Below, piece after piece: positions 12,499 through 22,054 of a stretch of 64,000 nt of DNA (its first letter is position 1; each line of letters begins with the position of its first letter). The stretch is taken from positions 372,001 to 436,000 of the forward strand of contig CP002295.1 of the NCBI GenBank assembly GCA_000238975.1, written 5' to 3'. Source of the stretch: Serratia symbiotica str. 'Cinara cedri'. Its GTDB lineage: Bacteria; Pseudomonadota; Gammaproteobacteria; Enterobacterales; Enterobacteriaceae. Below the pieces are notes generated by a model. That model was not told the origin of the DNA. It saw only the letters and a program-made list of their open reading frames with translations, and did no database searches. Both the position numbers and the translations under genes were made by a program.

Positions 12499-15400
12499 AT
12501 GTTCACGGTGTATCATTCTAATCAACTTTATTTATTAAAAAAACTGATTAGTTCATTGATAGCCAGAGCTCCGTTAGTTGATCCTTTTCAACAAGAAGTA
12601 GTATTAGTACAAAGCCCTGGTATGGCGCAATGGTTGCAAATACAATTAGCAGAGCAGTTAGGCATTGCTGCGAACATTACCTTTCCTCCTCCCATGACTT
12701 TTCTCCTAGACATATTTAATCAAGTTTTATCCGGTACTCAAAAAGAGAGTGTATTTAGCAAAGAAGCTATAACTTGGAAGCTAATGAGGTTGTTGCCGGA
12801 ATTACTTACTTTACCAGTGTTCGTGCCTATAAAGCATTATCTTACTAATGATTGTAATCAACGTAAAATTTATCAATTATCTAGTCGCCTAGCTGAGTTG
12901 TTTAGTCAATATTTAATTTATCGCCCGAATTGGCTAGAGGTTTGGCAGTCTGGTGAGCGTATTGATGGTTTAGCAGACGCTCAACAGTGGCAGGCTCCAC
13001 TGTGGGCAAGGTTAGTTGAGTACACGTGCGAATTAGGGCAGTCTGAATGGCATTATGCTAATTTGCATAGCCGATTTATTCGTGCTTTAGATAGTTCTAC
13101 ACATTGTCCTCCAGGTTTACCATCTCGGATCTTTATTTGCGGTATTTCGACACTTCCACCTGCATACTTAGATGTCTTGCAAGCTCTAAGTCGTTATATA
13201 GATATTCATCTAATGTTCACTAATCCTTGTCGTTATTATTGGGGTAATATTCAGGATCTCACTTTTTTGTCTCGGTTGCAAAGCCGTAAACGTTATCATT
13301 ACGATCAAAAAGAAGAACGGAATTTATTTCGCGAGCCAAACTTAGCGGCATGCTTATTTAATAGTAAAGGACAACAACAACTTGATAATCCTTTATTAGC
13401 CTCTTGGGGAAAAGTGGGAGCTGACTATCTGTGCCTATTATCTCAATTGGCAGGAGTGCAGGAGGTTGATGCTTTTATAGATATCTCTGCTGACAATATG
13501 TTGCACGCTATCCAGCACGACATTCTGGAACTGGAAAATCATACAGTAATCAAAGCTACATCAGGAGTGTTAGATAGTAAAATTACTAAGCGGTTATTAG
13601 AGCCTCGAGATCATTCCATCAGTTTACATCTTTGTCATAGTATGCAGCGTGAAGTTGAAGTATTGTATGATCAATTACTGACCATGCTAGCAGAAGATCC
13701 AGAGCTGATGCCTCGTGATATCATTGTCATGATAGCAGATATTGATAACTATATGCCATATATACAGTCTGTATTTGGTAATGCCTCAGGTAAGCGCTAC
13801 CTGCCATTCACCATTATTGATAGTAAGGTGCGTCCTGTACATCCAGTAATAAAAGCTTTTATTTCATTACTTAACTTACCCCATAGCCGGTTTACCGCTG
13901 AAGAGGTATTGGTTTTATTGGAGGTACCTGCATTAGCATCACGTTTTGCTATAGATAAAGAAGGGTTGCGTATATTACGTCATTGGATTAGTGAATCTGG
14001 TATACGTTGGGGATTAAATGATAATAACGTACGCGAGCTAGATTTACCAGTTACTAACCAAAATACCTGGTACTTTGGTATTAGGCGTATGTTATTAGGA
14101 TATGCAATGGATAGTGACTCTATCGATTGGCAAGGAATTTTACCATACAGTGAATCAAACGGATTAGTTGCTGAGTTAGTAGGTAAACTAGGGGTGTTAA
14201 TAAATAGTCTTGATCGTTGGCGTAAGTGGCTTAGTGAAACGCGCTCACTTAAAGCATGGTTGCCGTTATGTCGTCAAATTATTGATACTTTTTTTGTACA
14301 AGAAAATGAAATTGAAGTGTGGTTTACACTGCTAGAACAGCAGTGGCATAAAATTATTAGATGTGGCTTAATGCAGTGTTATCCATATGCGGTACCATTA
14401 AATATCTTGCGAGACGATCTAATTGCGTATTTTAATAATATACCAACTAGTCAGTATTTTGTATCTGGGGCAATTAATTTTTGTACGATAATGCCTATGC
14501 GTTCTATACCTTTTAAGGTAGTTTGTTTGCTAGGTATGAATGATGGTGCGTATCCACGTACCGAGCCCATGTTTGGATTTAATTTGATGGCGCAGGAACT
14601 TAAATGCGGTGATCGTCGCCGGATGAATGATGATCGCTATAGCTTCTTGGAAGCTATAATGTCAGCTCAGCAGCAATTATATATTAGTTTTATTGGCTGT
14701 TCTATTCAGGATAATCGAGATTTTTATCCGTCAGTCCTAGTTACTGAGTTGTTAGAGTATATAGAGCAAAACTATTGTTTGCCTAACGATAAGAATATAG
14801 ATATTGAGAGCAGTGCTCAGCGAGTTCGTGAATATTTGATTAAGAGGCATGCCCGTATGCCATTTGCTGTTGAAAATTTTTTGCCCGATTTTGCGCAACA
14901 AAGTTATGCCGCTGAATGGTTGCCTGCTGCTAAGGGAAGTGGTACGGCGCTCTTATCTTTTAAGCAGTCACTGTTTCCAGTACGCGAGCAGCAAATTACA
15001 TTAGATCGTTTACGTCAGTTTTACCGTCACCCAATTCGGGCTTTTTTTAGGTTGCGTCTTGGTATCATTTTTGCTCCAGAAGAAATAATGTTATTTGATA
15101 CAGAGCCATTTACAGTAGATAATCTCAGTCGTTATAAATTAAACAGTGAACTACTGAATACTTTAATTGCAGGCGGAGATCCAGGTTATCTATATCATAG
15201 AGCATGCTTTGCTGGTGAGTTACCCAATGGTGTCTTTGGTGAAATTTATTGGGAAAAACAAGAGAAAGCAATGGCAGGGTTAGCTAAAAAAGTGCGAGCT
15301 GAGAGTAGTATCGGGCGTAATTTAGAGCTAGATATTAATATTAACGGTATACATATTAGTGGTGTATTAAATCAGGTACAAGATGATGGTTTATTGCGTT

Positions 15401-15876
15401 GGCGACCTGCGGTACTCTCTATAGTTGATGGAGTATTGTTATGGCTAGAGCACTTGCTGTATTGTTACATGGGTGGCACAGGAATTAGTCGTATATATGG
15501 GCAGCAAAATACTACTTGGAAATTTGCGTCGCTTACATCAACAGATGCTAGTAAATATATCTCCGAGTTAATAGTAGGGTACCAACGTGGTCTTTGTCAC
15601 CCGTTATTACTTTTAAACAAAAGTGGTTGGGCATGGCTAAAAGAATGTTATAATCCAGAAATACAGCAGATTAATTGGCGGCAAGATACGCAAATTAAAT
15701 CTCAGACCAAACTATTACAAGTTTTATGGGGTAATCAACGTTTAAGAGGTGAAGGAGCAGATCCTTATATGCAGCGAGTTCTTCATGAGCTGGATTTGGG
15801 GTGTAATGATTTTGCGCGAATTTTAGCTGAGACAGAACGCTATTTACTACCGATAGCACAGTATAATATTGCTTAA
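12499..15876 (+). CDS. recC: Exonuclease V subunit RecC
   Basis: RecC is the scaffold of RecBCD: it splits the duplex, guides the two strands to RecB and RecD, and holds the Chi-recognition tunnel. The protein has 1125 aa (E. coli 1122), with no internal stop or frameshift. It begins MFTVYHSNQLYLLKKLI, matching the family start, and contains QSPGMAQWLQIQLAEQLGIAANI near residues 44-65, the inactive helicase-like fold, and the nuclease-like C-terminal part. The start ATG at 12499 follows AAGGGC about 6 bases upstream. It is colinear with E. coli (recC, ptrA, recB, recD), but ptrA is gone and 2.6 kb of empty DNA separates it from recB. The three RecBCD genes are all intact. Confidence 0.97.
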   Translation: MFTVYHSNQLYLLKKLISSLIARAPLVDPFQQEVVLVQSPGMAQWLQIQLAEQLGIAANITFPPPMTFLLDIFNQVLSGTQKESVFSKEAITWKLMRLLPELLTLPVFVPIKHYLTNDCNQRKIYQLSSRLAELFSQYLIYRPNWLEVWQSGERIDGLADAQQWQAPLWARLVEYTCELGQSEWHYANLHSRFIRALDSSTHCPPGLPSRIFICGISTLPPAYLDVLQALSRYIDIHLMFTNPCRYYWGNIQDLTFLSRLQSRKRYHYDQKEERNLFREPNLAACLFNSKGQQQLDNPLLASWGKVGADYLCLLSQLAGVQEVDAFIDISADNMLHAIQHDILELENHTVIKATSGVLDSKITKRLLEPRDHSISLHLCHSMQREVEVLYDQLLTMLAEDPELMPRDIIVMIADIDNYMPYIQSVFGNASGKRYLPFTIIDSKVRPVHPVIKAFISLLNLPHSRFTAEEVLVLLEVPALASRFAIDKEGLRILRHWISESGIRWGLNDNNVRELDLPVTNQNTWYFGIRRMLLGYAMDSDSIDWQGILPYSESNGLVAELVGKLGVLINSLDRWRKWLSETRSLKAWLPLCRQIIDTFFVQENEIEVWFTLLEQQWHKIIRCGLMQCYPYAVPLNILRDDLIAYFNNIPTSQYFVSGAINFCTIMPMRSIPFKVVCLLGMNDGAYPRTEPMFGFNLMAQELKCGDRRRMNDDRYSFLEAIMSAQQQLYISFIGCSIQDNRDFYPSVLVTELLEYIEQNYCLPNDKNIDIESSAQRVREYLIKRHARMPFAVENFLPDFAQQSYAAEWLPAAKGSGTALLSFKQSLFPVREQQITLDRLRQFYRHPIRAFFRLRLGIIFAPEEIMLFDTEPFTVDNLSRYKLNSELLNTLIAGGDPGYLYHRACFAGELPNGVFGEIYWEKQEKAMAGLAKKVRAESSIGRNLELDININGIHISGVLNQVQDDGLLRWRPAVLSIVDGVLLWLEHLLYCYMGGTGISRIYGQQNTTWKFASLTSTDASKYISELIVGYQRGLCHPLLLLNKSGWAWLKECYNPEIQQINWRQDTQIKSQTKLLQVLWGNQRLRGEGADPYMQRVLHELDLGCNDFARILAETERYLLPIAQYNIA

Positions 15877-18503
15877 TCCTGACAGTTTATGTTGTGTCAT
15901 TATGTCATACCCTAGATCTAGAGATACGATATAGGGATATTAAGTATATAGATAGTCTAACTCCCATGATTGAGCATATAATATTTTTAGATTTAAAATA
16001 TTATCACTGATGGAAATTAGTGGGACTGCAGAGTTATGTTTATTGTTTTTCCCAGTATTATAAATAACTTTAATAATATATGCGTGTACCTAAAAGTATT
16101 AATTTTACTTGTGTGTTTATATCTGATCCCCTTATTGGTACTCTAAAGTACAACATACTAGTAAGATTAAAGCATGATATAAATAGTTCTTAGTAAAAAT
16201 TGCTATAATTTCTGAAATATATATTACTACATAATAGTATGTGTAATAGCTATAGATAATATCAGTGCTGGATTATTATTTTACTATGTTATTTTCCTTA
16301 TAAAGAAGAGTATACTATAGTTTACTTGTTATTATATTTGTAATATTATTACACTTTATTAGTTACACTAAATGCTATTATTTCTCAGTGTAATATGATT
16401 TATATTAGGTTAACAATGGTCTCTGTCTATAGTATTTTGTATCTGGTGTAGGTCTAATTTTCATTAGATGTATTTAATTATAGGTTTCTTTAGATTAAAA
16501 ATTATCACTTTAGTGATAATATAAGTAGAAAAATCTTATATTGCATAACGCCTATTTACTAATGATCTTGATAGGTTGTTTAATAGTAAGATAATCTATT
16601 AAAATTTATTTTGTTATACACGTGGAGTTTTTGCCTTTAAATAGTTACTCGAGTTACTCGAGTTACTCGAGTTACTTGAGTTGATCTAGTTGATCTAGTT
16701 GATCTAGTTGATAGTTCTTATATTAGCACGTTATATATTATTATGTTGTATGTTATGTTAAGGGGAAGTGGTCTAGTATTATTTCAGTTAATAACATTCT
16801 TGTTTACTAGTATAAATTATTGTAATTTGAATTACTGATCAGTAACAATTAATAGCTTAGTGCCATTGACAAATCATTTTCCTACTTATTACATAAGTAA
16901 GGTAACGTTAAGTATTATAAATATTAGTATAGGTTTAATATCGTATTATAATAATAGCGTATACTAGAATAGTACATTAATATGCTATTAATATTGAATT
17001 AAATATAATTAAGGCGATATTTTTAATCATTTTTTGATTATCGGTATATTAGTTGTGATATAGCTACTGGGTATAGCTGTATTTAATAGCGAATATCTTG
17101 TGTATACAGATATTAAAATAAGCATCAAATTAATCTGATCTTATGAGTGTTCATTATATTAAAGAGATTACTTTATTTATAGATGTAATTAAGATAAAAA
17201 TTAATATTTTTTATTTATAAGAGACTTAATATGATGTATAATAATATTTTGTATTTTTAGGTTAATTAAATAATTAAACAGAGCATCAAATATTGGTAGT
17301 AATTAGGAATAAGCGTTTTCTGTTGTTAAAAGTATTATATCCTTATATTTTATATACCATCCATGACTATAATAGGTAACTTTACTCAACATATATTGCT
17401 ATAACTTACGTGTAAGTGGACATTATTATAGTGGATGATGAATTAATTTATTTTATGTACATTAGATATTATGAGCGTGAGTTTGCGCAATGATAAAGTT
17501 ATAAACGTATTATGTAATTAGGTTTTTATATTGTTTAATATATTAGCTACTGCATGTAATATAATATATTAGATACTGTATGTAGTAGCTATGAAGTTTA
17601 ATTAATAAAAATTACCCTATTATACCTGCCTAAGAGTAACAAATAATGTATATTAAATTTTAGTTTTTATATTTAGATCATGCTTAGAATAGTTAGCCTT
17701 GAAGTAAGTAATTTAGTGAGTAAAAAAATTATTTTTTGTATATTATCAGTTTTATTAGTCAAGGTTATATTATGCTAATGTACTGATATTAAATAGGTTT
17801 GTTGTTAGCTAGTCGCTGTGTGGAGAAATCACAATTAATAAATTTATAATGAGATATAGGTTATAATAAGTTATTATTATTGATCTTTATACTAGTTAAT
17901 TTAAATATAGTTATTACTATAACCTATATTATATTGTAAGAGTAGATTATTTAGTGGTTATTAATTATTATTTATGCATTAAGTAATTGATGAGCGTATG
18001 TATTATTCTATTTCCTAATATTGATAGTATCATATGAATAGATAGTCTAGATATCTATATATTTTGTTTTGATATCTGGTAGTCAGTAAGTTTACTGACT
18101 TTGTCACAATGAAATTTATTAATTAAGGATTAAAGATGCTCAGTTAAAATAAGTAATATTAATCACTATATTAATAGTGCTATTAGATATGAATTAATTA
18201 ACTGAGGCAGCATTCTTAAATTAAGAGCCTATCCATTTAACCATTAATTAAAATTATATCAGCTTATTACTTATATGAAATAAGCATTGTTTTTGTTATT
18301 AGTGACACAATGGATACTGGTTAAGTACTTAGGTTACGTCTGTAAGTCAGTTGATTGATAATAATATTTAGTATTATTTATGTACACACATAGTATACAT
18401 AGTGTGGTGACTACATCAAGTAGAGCATTTTAATATGGCACAATGTATCGCATATTTTAATGTTTATGTATTAAAAATATTCTGCAGCACAAAGTATTAT
18501 ATT
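15877..18503. other. 2.6-kb gap at the ancestral ptrA position
   Basis: In E. coli the protease III gene ptrA lies between recC and recB on the same strand. The gap is almost long enough for it (ptrA is about 2.9 kb), but I could not read a convincing remnant. Around 17,985-18,060 one frame gives a weak likeness to the LGYAVFAFP region of PtrA at about the right distance from recB, but not enough to call. The zinc motif was not found. The gap also holds a striking 9-base tandem repeat (16,644-16,713) and a 9-bp hairpin at 16,501-16,520. Confidence 0.5.
16644..16713. repeat. Two-part 9-bp tandem repeat
   Basis: Three exact copies of GTTACTCGA (16,644-16,670), then GTTACTTGA, then three exact copies of GTTGATCTA (16,680-16,706) and a partial GTTGATA. 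The two unit families are related and run in the same register, so one array seems to have been amplified twice after point changes. The first part creates repeated CTCGAG palindromes. One frame reads repeating Glu-Leu-Leu. It stands out because its G and C content is well above its surroundings. Confidence 0.9.
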
Positions 18504-21500
18504 ATGACTGATAAAATTTCACATAGGCTTGATCCGCTAAAATTACCATTGTTTGGCGAACGGTTAATCGAAGCATCGGCAGGTACAGGAAAAACTTTTA
18601 CTATTGGTATTCTTTATTTGCGATTACTACTTGGTCTTGGGTGCGAAAATTCAGCGTTCTCGCGACCATTAACTGTAGCAGAGATTCTAGTCGTAACTTT
18701 TACTGAGGCCGCTACAGAGGAATTACGCTGGCGCATTCGTAATAACATTCATGAGTTTCGTCTTGCGTGTTTGCGTGACAATAAGCATGAATCTTTTTGG
18801 TCAGTATTACTTAATGAGATTAATGATATATCTAGTACGTGTACACAATTACTTTTAGCCGAACAGCAGATGGATGAGGCAGCAATCTACACTATTCACG
18901 GTTTCTCTCATCGCATACTAACTCATAGCGCTTTTGAGTGTGGCATGTTATTCGAACAAACTTTAGTGGTGGATGATTTGGCCATATATCAGCGGGCATG
19001 TGCAGACTTTTGGCGGCGTTATTGTTATCAGTTACCATTAGTAGTTGCTCGGATAGTTAGTCAAGAATGGAGTGGTCCAGAAGATTTATTACATGACCTT
19101 TCTAGCTATTTACATCGTGAACCGCCAACATTACGACAACCACCTTTAGATGAAGAAACAATATTAATGCGCCATGAGCAAATTGTAGCCCGTATAGACT
19201 CCATTAAGATTAATTGGAAAAAATCTGTGAATGATCTAGAGGCATTAATTCGTAATTCTGGAGTTAATAAACATAGCTATAGTAGTACACACTTATCAAA
19301 TTGGTTACGCAAAGTTAGTGAGTGGTCACTAACAGAAACGCTGGATTACCAGTTACCAAAAGAACTAAATAAATTTCGTGAATCAGTGCTATTGGAAAAG
19401 ACAAAGCACGGTGAGGCGCCTTTTCATCCATTATTCATTGCGATTGATGAATTATTTTCTGCTCCCTTAACACTGCGCTCCTTAATGATGGCGCGCGCTC
19501 TTAAAGAGATATGTCGATCGATACAGCAAGAGAAGTGCCAGCGTGCAGAGTTAGGTTTTGATGATTTACTGAGTTTAATGGATAGTGCATTACAAAATTT
19601 GGGAGGGGTAGAGTTAGCTAAAGTAATTCGCCAACGTTACCCCGTAGCTATGATTGATGAGTTTCAAGATACTGACTCGCGGCAATATCGCATTTTTCAT
19701 AAAATTTATGTTGGCCAGCCTTATTGTGGATTATTGTTAATTGCTGACCCAAAACAGGCGATTTATAGTTTCCGTGGCGCTGATATCTTTACCTATATGC
19801 GTGCTAGTTCTGAAGTTAGAGCTCATTATACCCTTGAGACTAATTGGCGATCATCTCCTGAGATGGTAGATAGCGTCAATGTTCTATTTTGTCAATTAAA
19901 AAAGCCCTTTTTATTTAGTCAAATTCCCTTTGTTGCTGTATCTGCGGCGAAAAAGAATCAAGGTATGGTATTTAAGCTATATAATAAGTCACAGCCAGCA
20001 ATAAAGTTCTGGTTACAAAATGGTGAAGGTGTATGTGTAGGTGATTATCTACAATTAATGGCACGGTTATGTGCTACGCAAATTCGTGACTGGATTAGTG
20101 CTGGACAGCAAGGGCAGGCTTATCTAAATAATGGTAATCAGTGTAGGCAAGTACAGGCATCTAATATTACAGTATTAGTACGTAACCATAATGAAGCGGC
20201 ATTAGTTCGTGATGCGCTCAGTGCATTATTAATATCTTCAGTATATCTTTCTACTCAGGATAATATATTTAATACGTCTGAGGCTAAAGATTTACTATGG
20301 GTGTTACAGGCAGTATTAGCTCCAGAGCAGAAATGTACATTGCGTAGTGCTATAGCAACTGGGCTAATTGGGTTAGATGTGTCAACTTTAGCTCATTTAG
20401 TTAATGATGACTCTGCTTGGGATGCCTTAGTAGATGAATTTGAAAGATACCGTATGATTTGGCGTGATCATGGTGTATGTTCAATGTTAAGTGCAATTAT
20501 GAAAACACGCCACCTAGCAGAAAATTTATTGGCCAGTGTTCGCGGAGAACGGCGCCTTACTGATCTACTGCACTTAAGTGAATTATTACAAGAGGCTTCT
20601 ATTCAATTTGATAACGAGCATGCCTTAGTAAGCTGGTTAGCACAACAAATTATACGACCTAGCTATCAGGTTGATAATCAGCAAGTAAGATTAGAGAGCG
20701 ATCGTCATTTAGTACAGATCATTACTATTCATAAATCCAAAGGTCTACAATTTGATTTGGTATGGTTACCATTTGTAAGTCATTTTCATCAGCAGCGGGA
20801 TGCACTGTATCATGATCGTAATAGCTTTGAAGCAATATTAGATCTCAACGTCAATCAAGATAGCTTAGCTTGGGCAGAAGAAGAACGTTTAGCTGAAGAC
20901 TTGCGTTTACTGTATGTCGCATTGACTCGGGCAGTATATCATGTGAGTATCGGTATTGCACCGATAATTCAGGGTGTACGTAAAAAGAATGGAGTCACAG
21001 ATGTTCATCTTAGTGCATGTGGTTATTTAGTTCAAAATGGGCAAGCAGGTAATGCGGCTTATTTGTATGAGTCTCTACATAAGTTAGCTAATCGGGGCAT
21101 TCCATTGTCCTTAGTAGGCGATCTACATGAGCATCCTTTGCCATCAGAGCCTACTATTTCGGTAAAGTTAGCAGCAAAAGATTTTACTCGTAATATTCAA
21201 GACTTTTGGCGTATAACTAGTTATACGACCTTGCGGCATTATGGAGAGCATCTTACGCATAATTCGTTGCCGCAGCTAGATACTAATATTGTCAAGGAGC
21301 AAGTGGAAACAAGAGAGCGAGTATTTACACCGCATACTTTTCCGCGCGGTGCTGCATCTGGTGTATTTCTACATAATGTATTAGAGGCACTAGATTTTAC
21401 TCAACCGCTTAACGAGAAATTACTACTAAAATTGTTACAGCAGCAGGGATATGCAGATGATTGGCATCCCGTGCTATTAGCATGGATTAATGTTTTACTT

Positions 21501-22043
21501 ACTACTCCGTTGTATGATAACGGAGTGACATTAGCAACATTGCAACCACAACATAAGCAGGCTGAATTGCAGTTTTATCTACCAATTAGTCGGTTGTTAC
21601 ATTCAAATGAGCTTAATAAATTAATAAAATGCTATGATCAGCTATCCTCTCGTTGTCCGTCACTTAATTTTCAGCCAGTCCAAGGAATCCTAAAAGGATT
21701 TATTGATTTAGTATTCTTTTGGCAGGGTAAATATTATTTACTAGATTATAAATCTAATTGGTTGGGTGAAGATAGTAGCGCTTATACGCGTTTAGCGTTA
21801 GAAAGAGCTATAATTGAGCATCGTTATGATCTGCAATACCAGCTCTATACTTTAGCATTACATCGTTATTTGCGCCATCGGCTACCTTGTTATAATTATC
21901 AGCATAATTTTGGAGGGGTTATTTATTTATTCTTGCGTGGTGTTGATCCGATGTATCCTGGAAATGGTATTTTTACCTGCTATCCAGCACAAGAATTAGT
22001 GGAAGGCATGAATTTAATGTTTAGTAAGGAGCCTTCTTTGTAG
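18504..22043 (+). CDS. recB: Exonuclease V subunit RecB (helicase/nuclease)
   Basis: RecB is the 3'-5' helicase and the single nuclease of RecBCD; it also loads RecA after Chi. From the ATG at 18504 the protein has 1179 aa (E. coli 1180). An in-frame ATG at 18435 adds 23 residues with no family counterpart, so I prefer 18504, which gives MTDKISHRLDPLKLPL. Superfamily 1 motifs are present: Walker A EASAGTGKTFT (Lys30), VTFTEAATEELR, AMIDEFQDTD, TNWRS, TIHKSKGLQ and LLYVALTR. The nuclease site is complete: GFIDLVF followed by LLDYKSNWLGED, with Asp1081 and Lys1083. It is followed after 11 bases by recD. No damage is visible. Confidence 0.98.
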   Translation: MTDKISHRLDPLKLPLFGERLIEASAGTGKTFTIGILYLRLLLGLGCENSAFSRPLTVAEILVVTFTEAATEELRWRIRNNIHEFRLACLRDNKHESFWSVLLNEINDISSTCTQLLLAEQQMDEAAIYTIHGFSHRILTHSAFECGMLFEQTLVVDDLAIYQRACADFWRRYCYQLPLVVARIVSQEWSGPEDLLHDLSSYLHREPPTLRQPPLDEETILMRHEQIVARIDSIKINWKKSVNDLEALIRNSGVNKHSYSSTHLSNWLRKVSEWSLTETLDYQLPKELNKFRESVLLEKTKHGEAPFHPLFIAIDELFSAPLTLRSLMMARALKEICRSIQQEKCQRAELGFDDLLSLMDSALQNLGGVELAKVIRQRYPVAMIDEFQDTDSRQYRIFHKIYVGQPYCGLLLIADPKQAIYSFRGADIFTYMRASSEVRAHYTLETNWRSSPEMVDSVNVLFCQLKKPFLFSQIPFVAVSAAKKNQGMVFKLYNKSQPAIKFWLQNGEGVCVGDYLQLMARLCATQIRDWISAGQQGQAYLNNGNQCRQVQASNITVLVRNHNEAALVRDALSALLISSVYLSTQDNIFNTSEAKDLLWVLQAVLAPEQKCTLRSAIATGLIGLDVSTLAHLVNDDSAWDALVDEFERYRMIWRDHGVCSMLSAIMKTRHLAENLLASVRGERRLTDLLHLSELLQEASIQFDNEHALVSWLAQQIIRPSYQVDNQQVRLESDRHLVQIITIHKSKGLQFDLVWLPFVSHFHQQRDALYHDRNSFEAILDLNVNQDSLAWAEEERLAEDLRLLYVALTRAVYHVSIGIAPIIQGVRKKNGVTDVHLSACGYLVQNGQAGNAAYLYESLHKLANRGIPLSLVGDLHEHPLPSEPTISVKLAAKDFTRNIQDFWRITSYTTLRHYGEHLTHNSLPQLDTNIVKEQVETRERVFTPHTFPRGAASGVFLHNVLEALDFTQPLNEKLLLKLLQQQGYADDWHPVLLAWINVLLTTPLYDNGVTLATLQPQHKQAELQFYLPISRLLHSNELNKLIKCYDQLSSRCPSLNFQPVQGILKGFIDLVFFWQGKYYLLDYKSNWLGEDSSAYTRLALERAIIEHRYDLQYQLYTLALHRYLRHRLPCYNYQHNFGGVIYLFLRGVDPMYPGNGIFTCYPAQELVEGMNLMFSKEPSL

Positions 22044-22054
22044 CAGGATAGATT

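Noticed and set aside
17040-17130. Possible ptrA remnant with a G-Y-S stretch resembling LGYAVF
   Set aside because: The match is short and lies almost 1 kb too far from recB compared with intact ptrA. A second weak candidate near 17,985-18,060 is better placed but still too weak to call.
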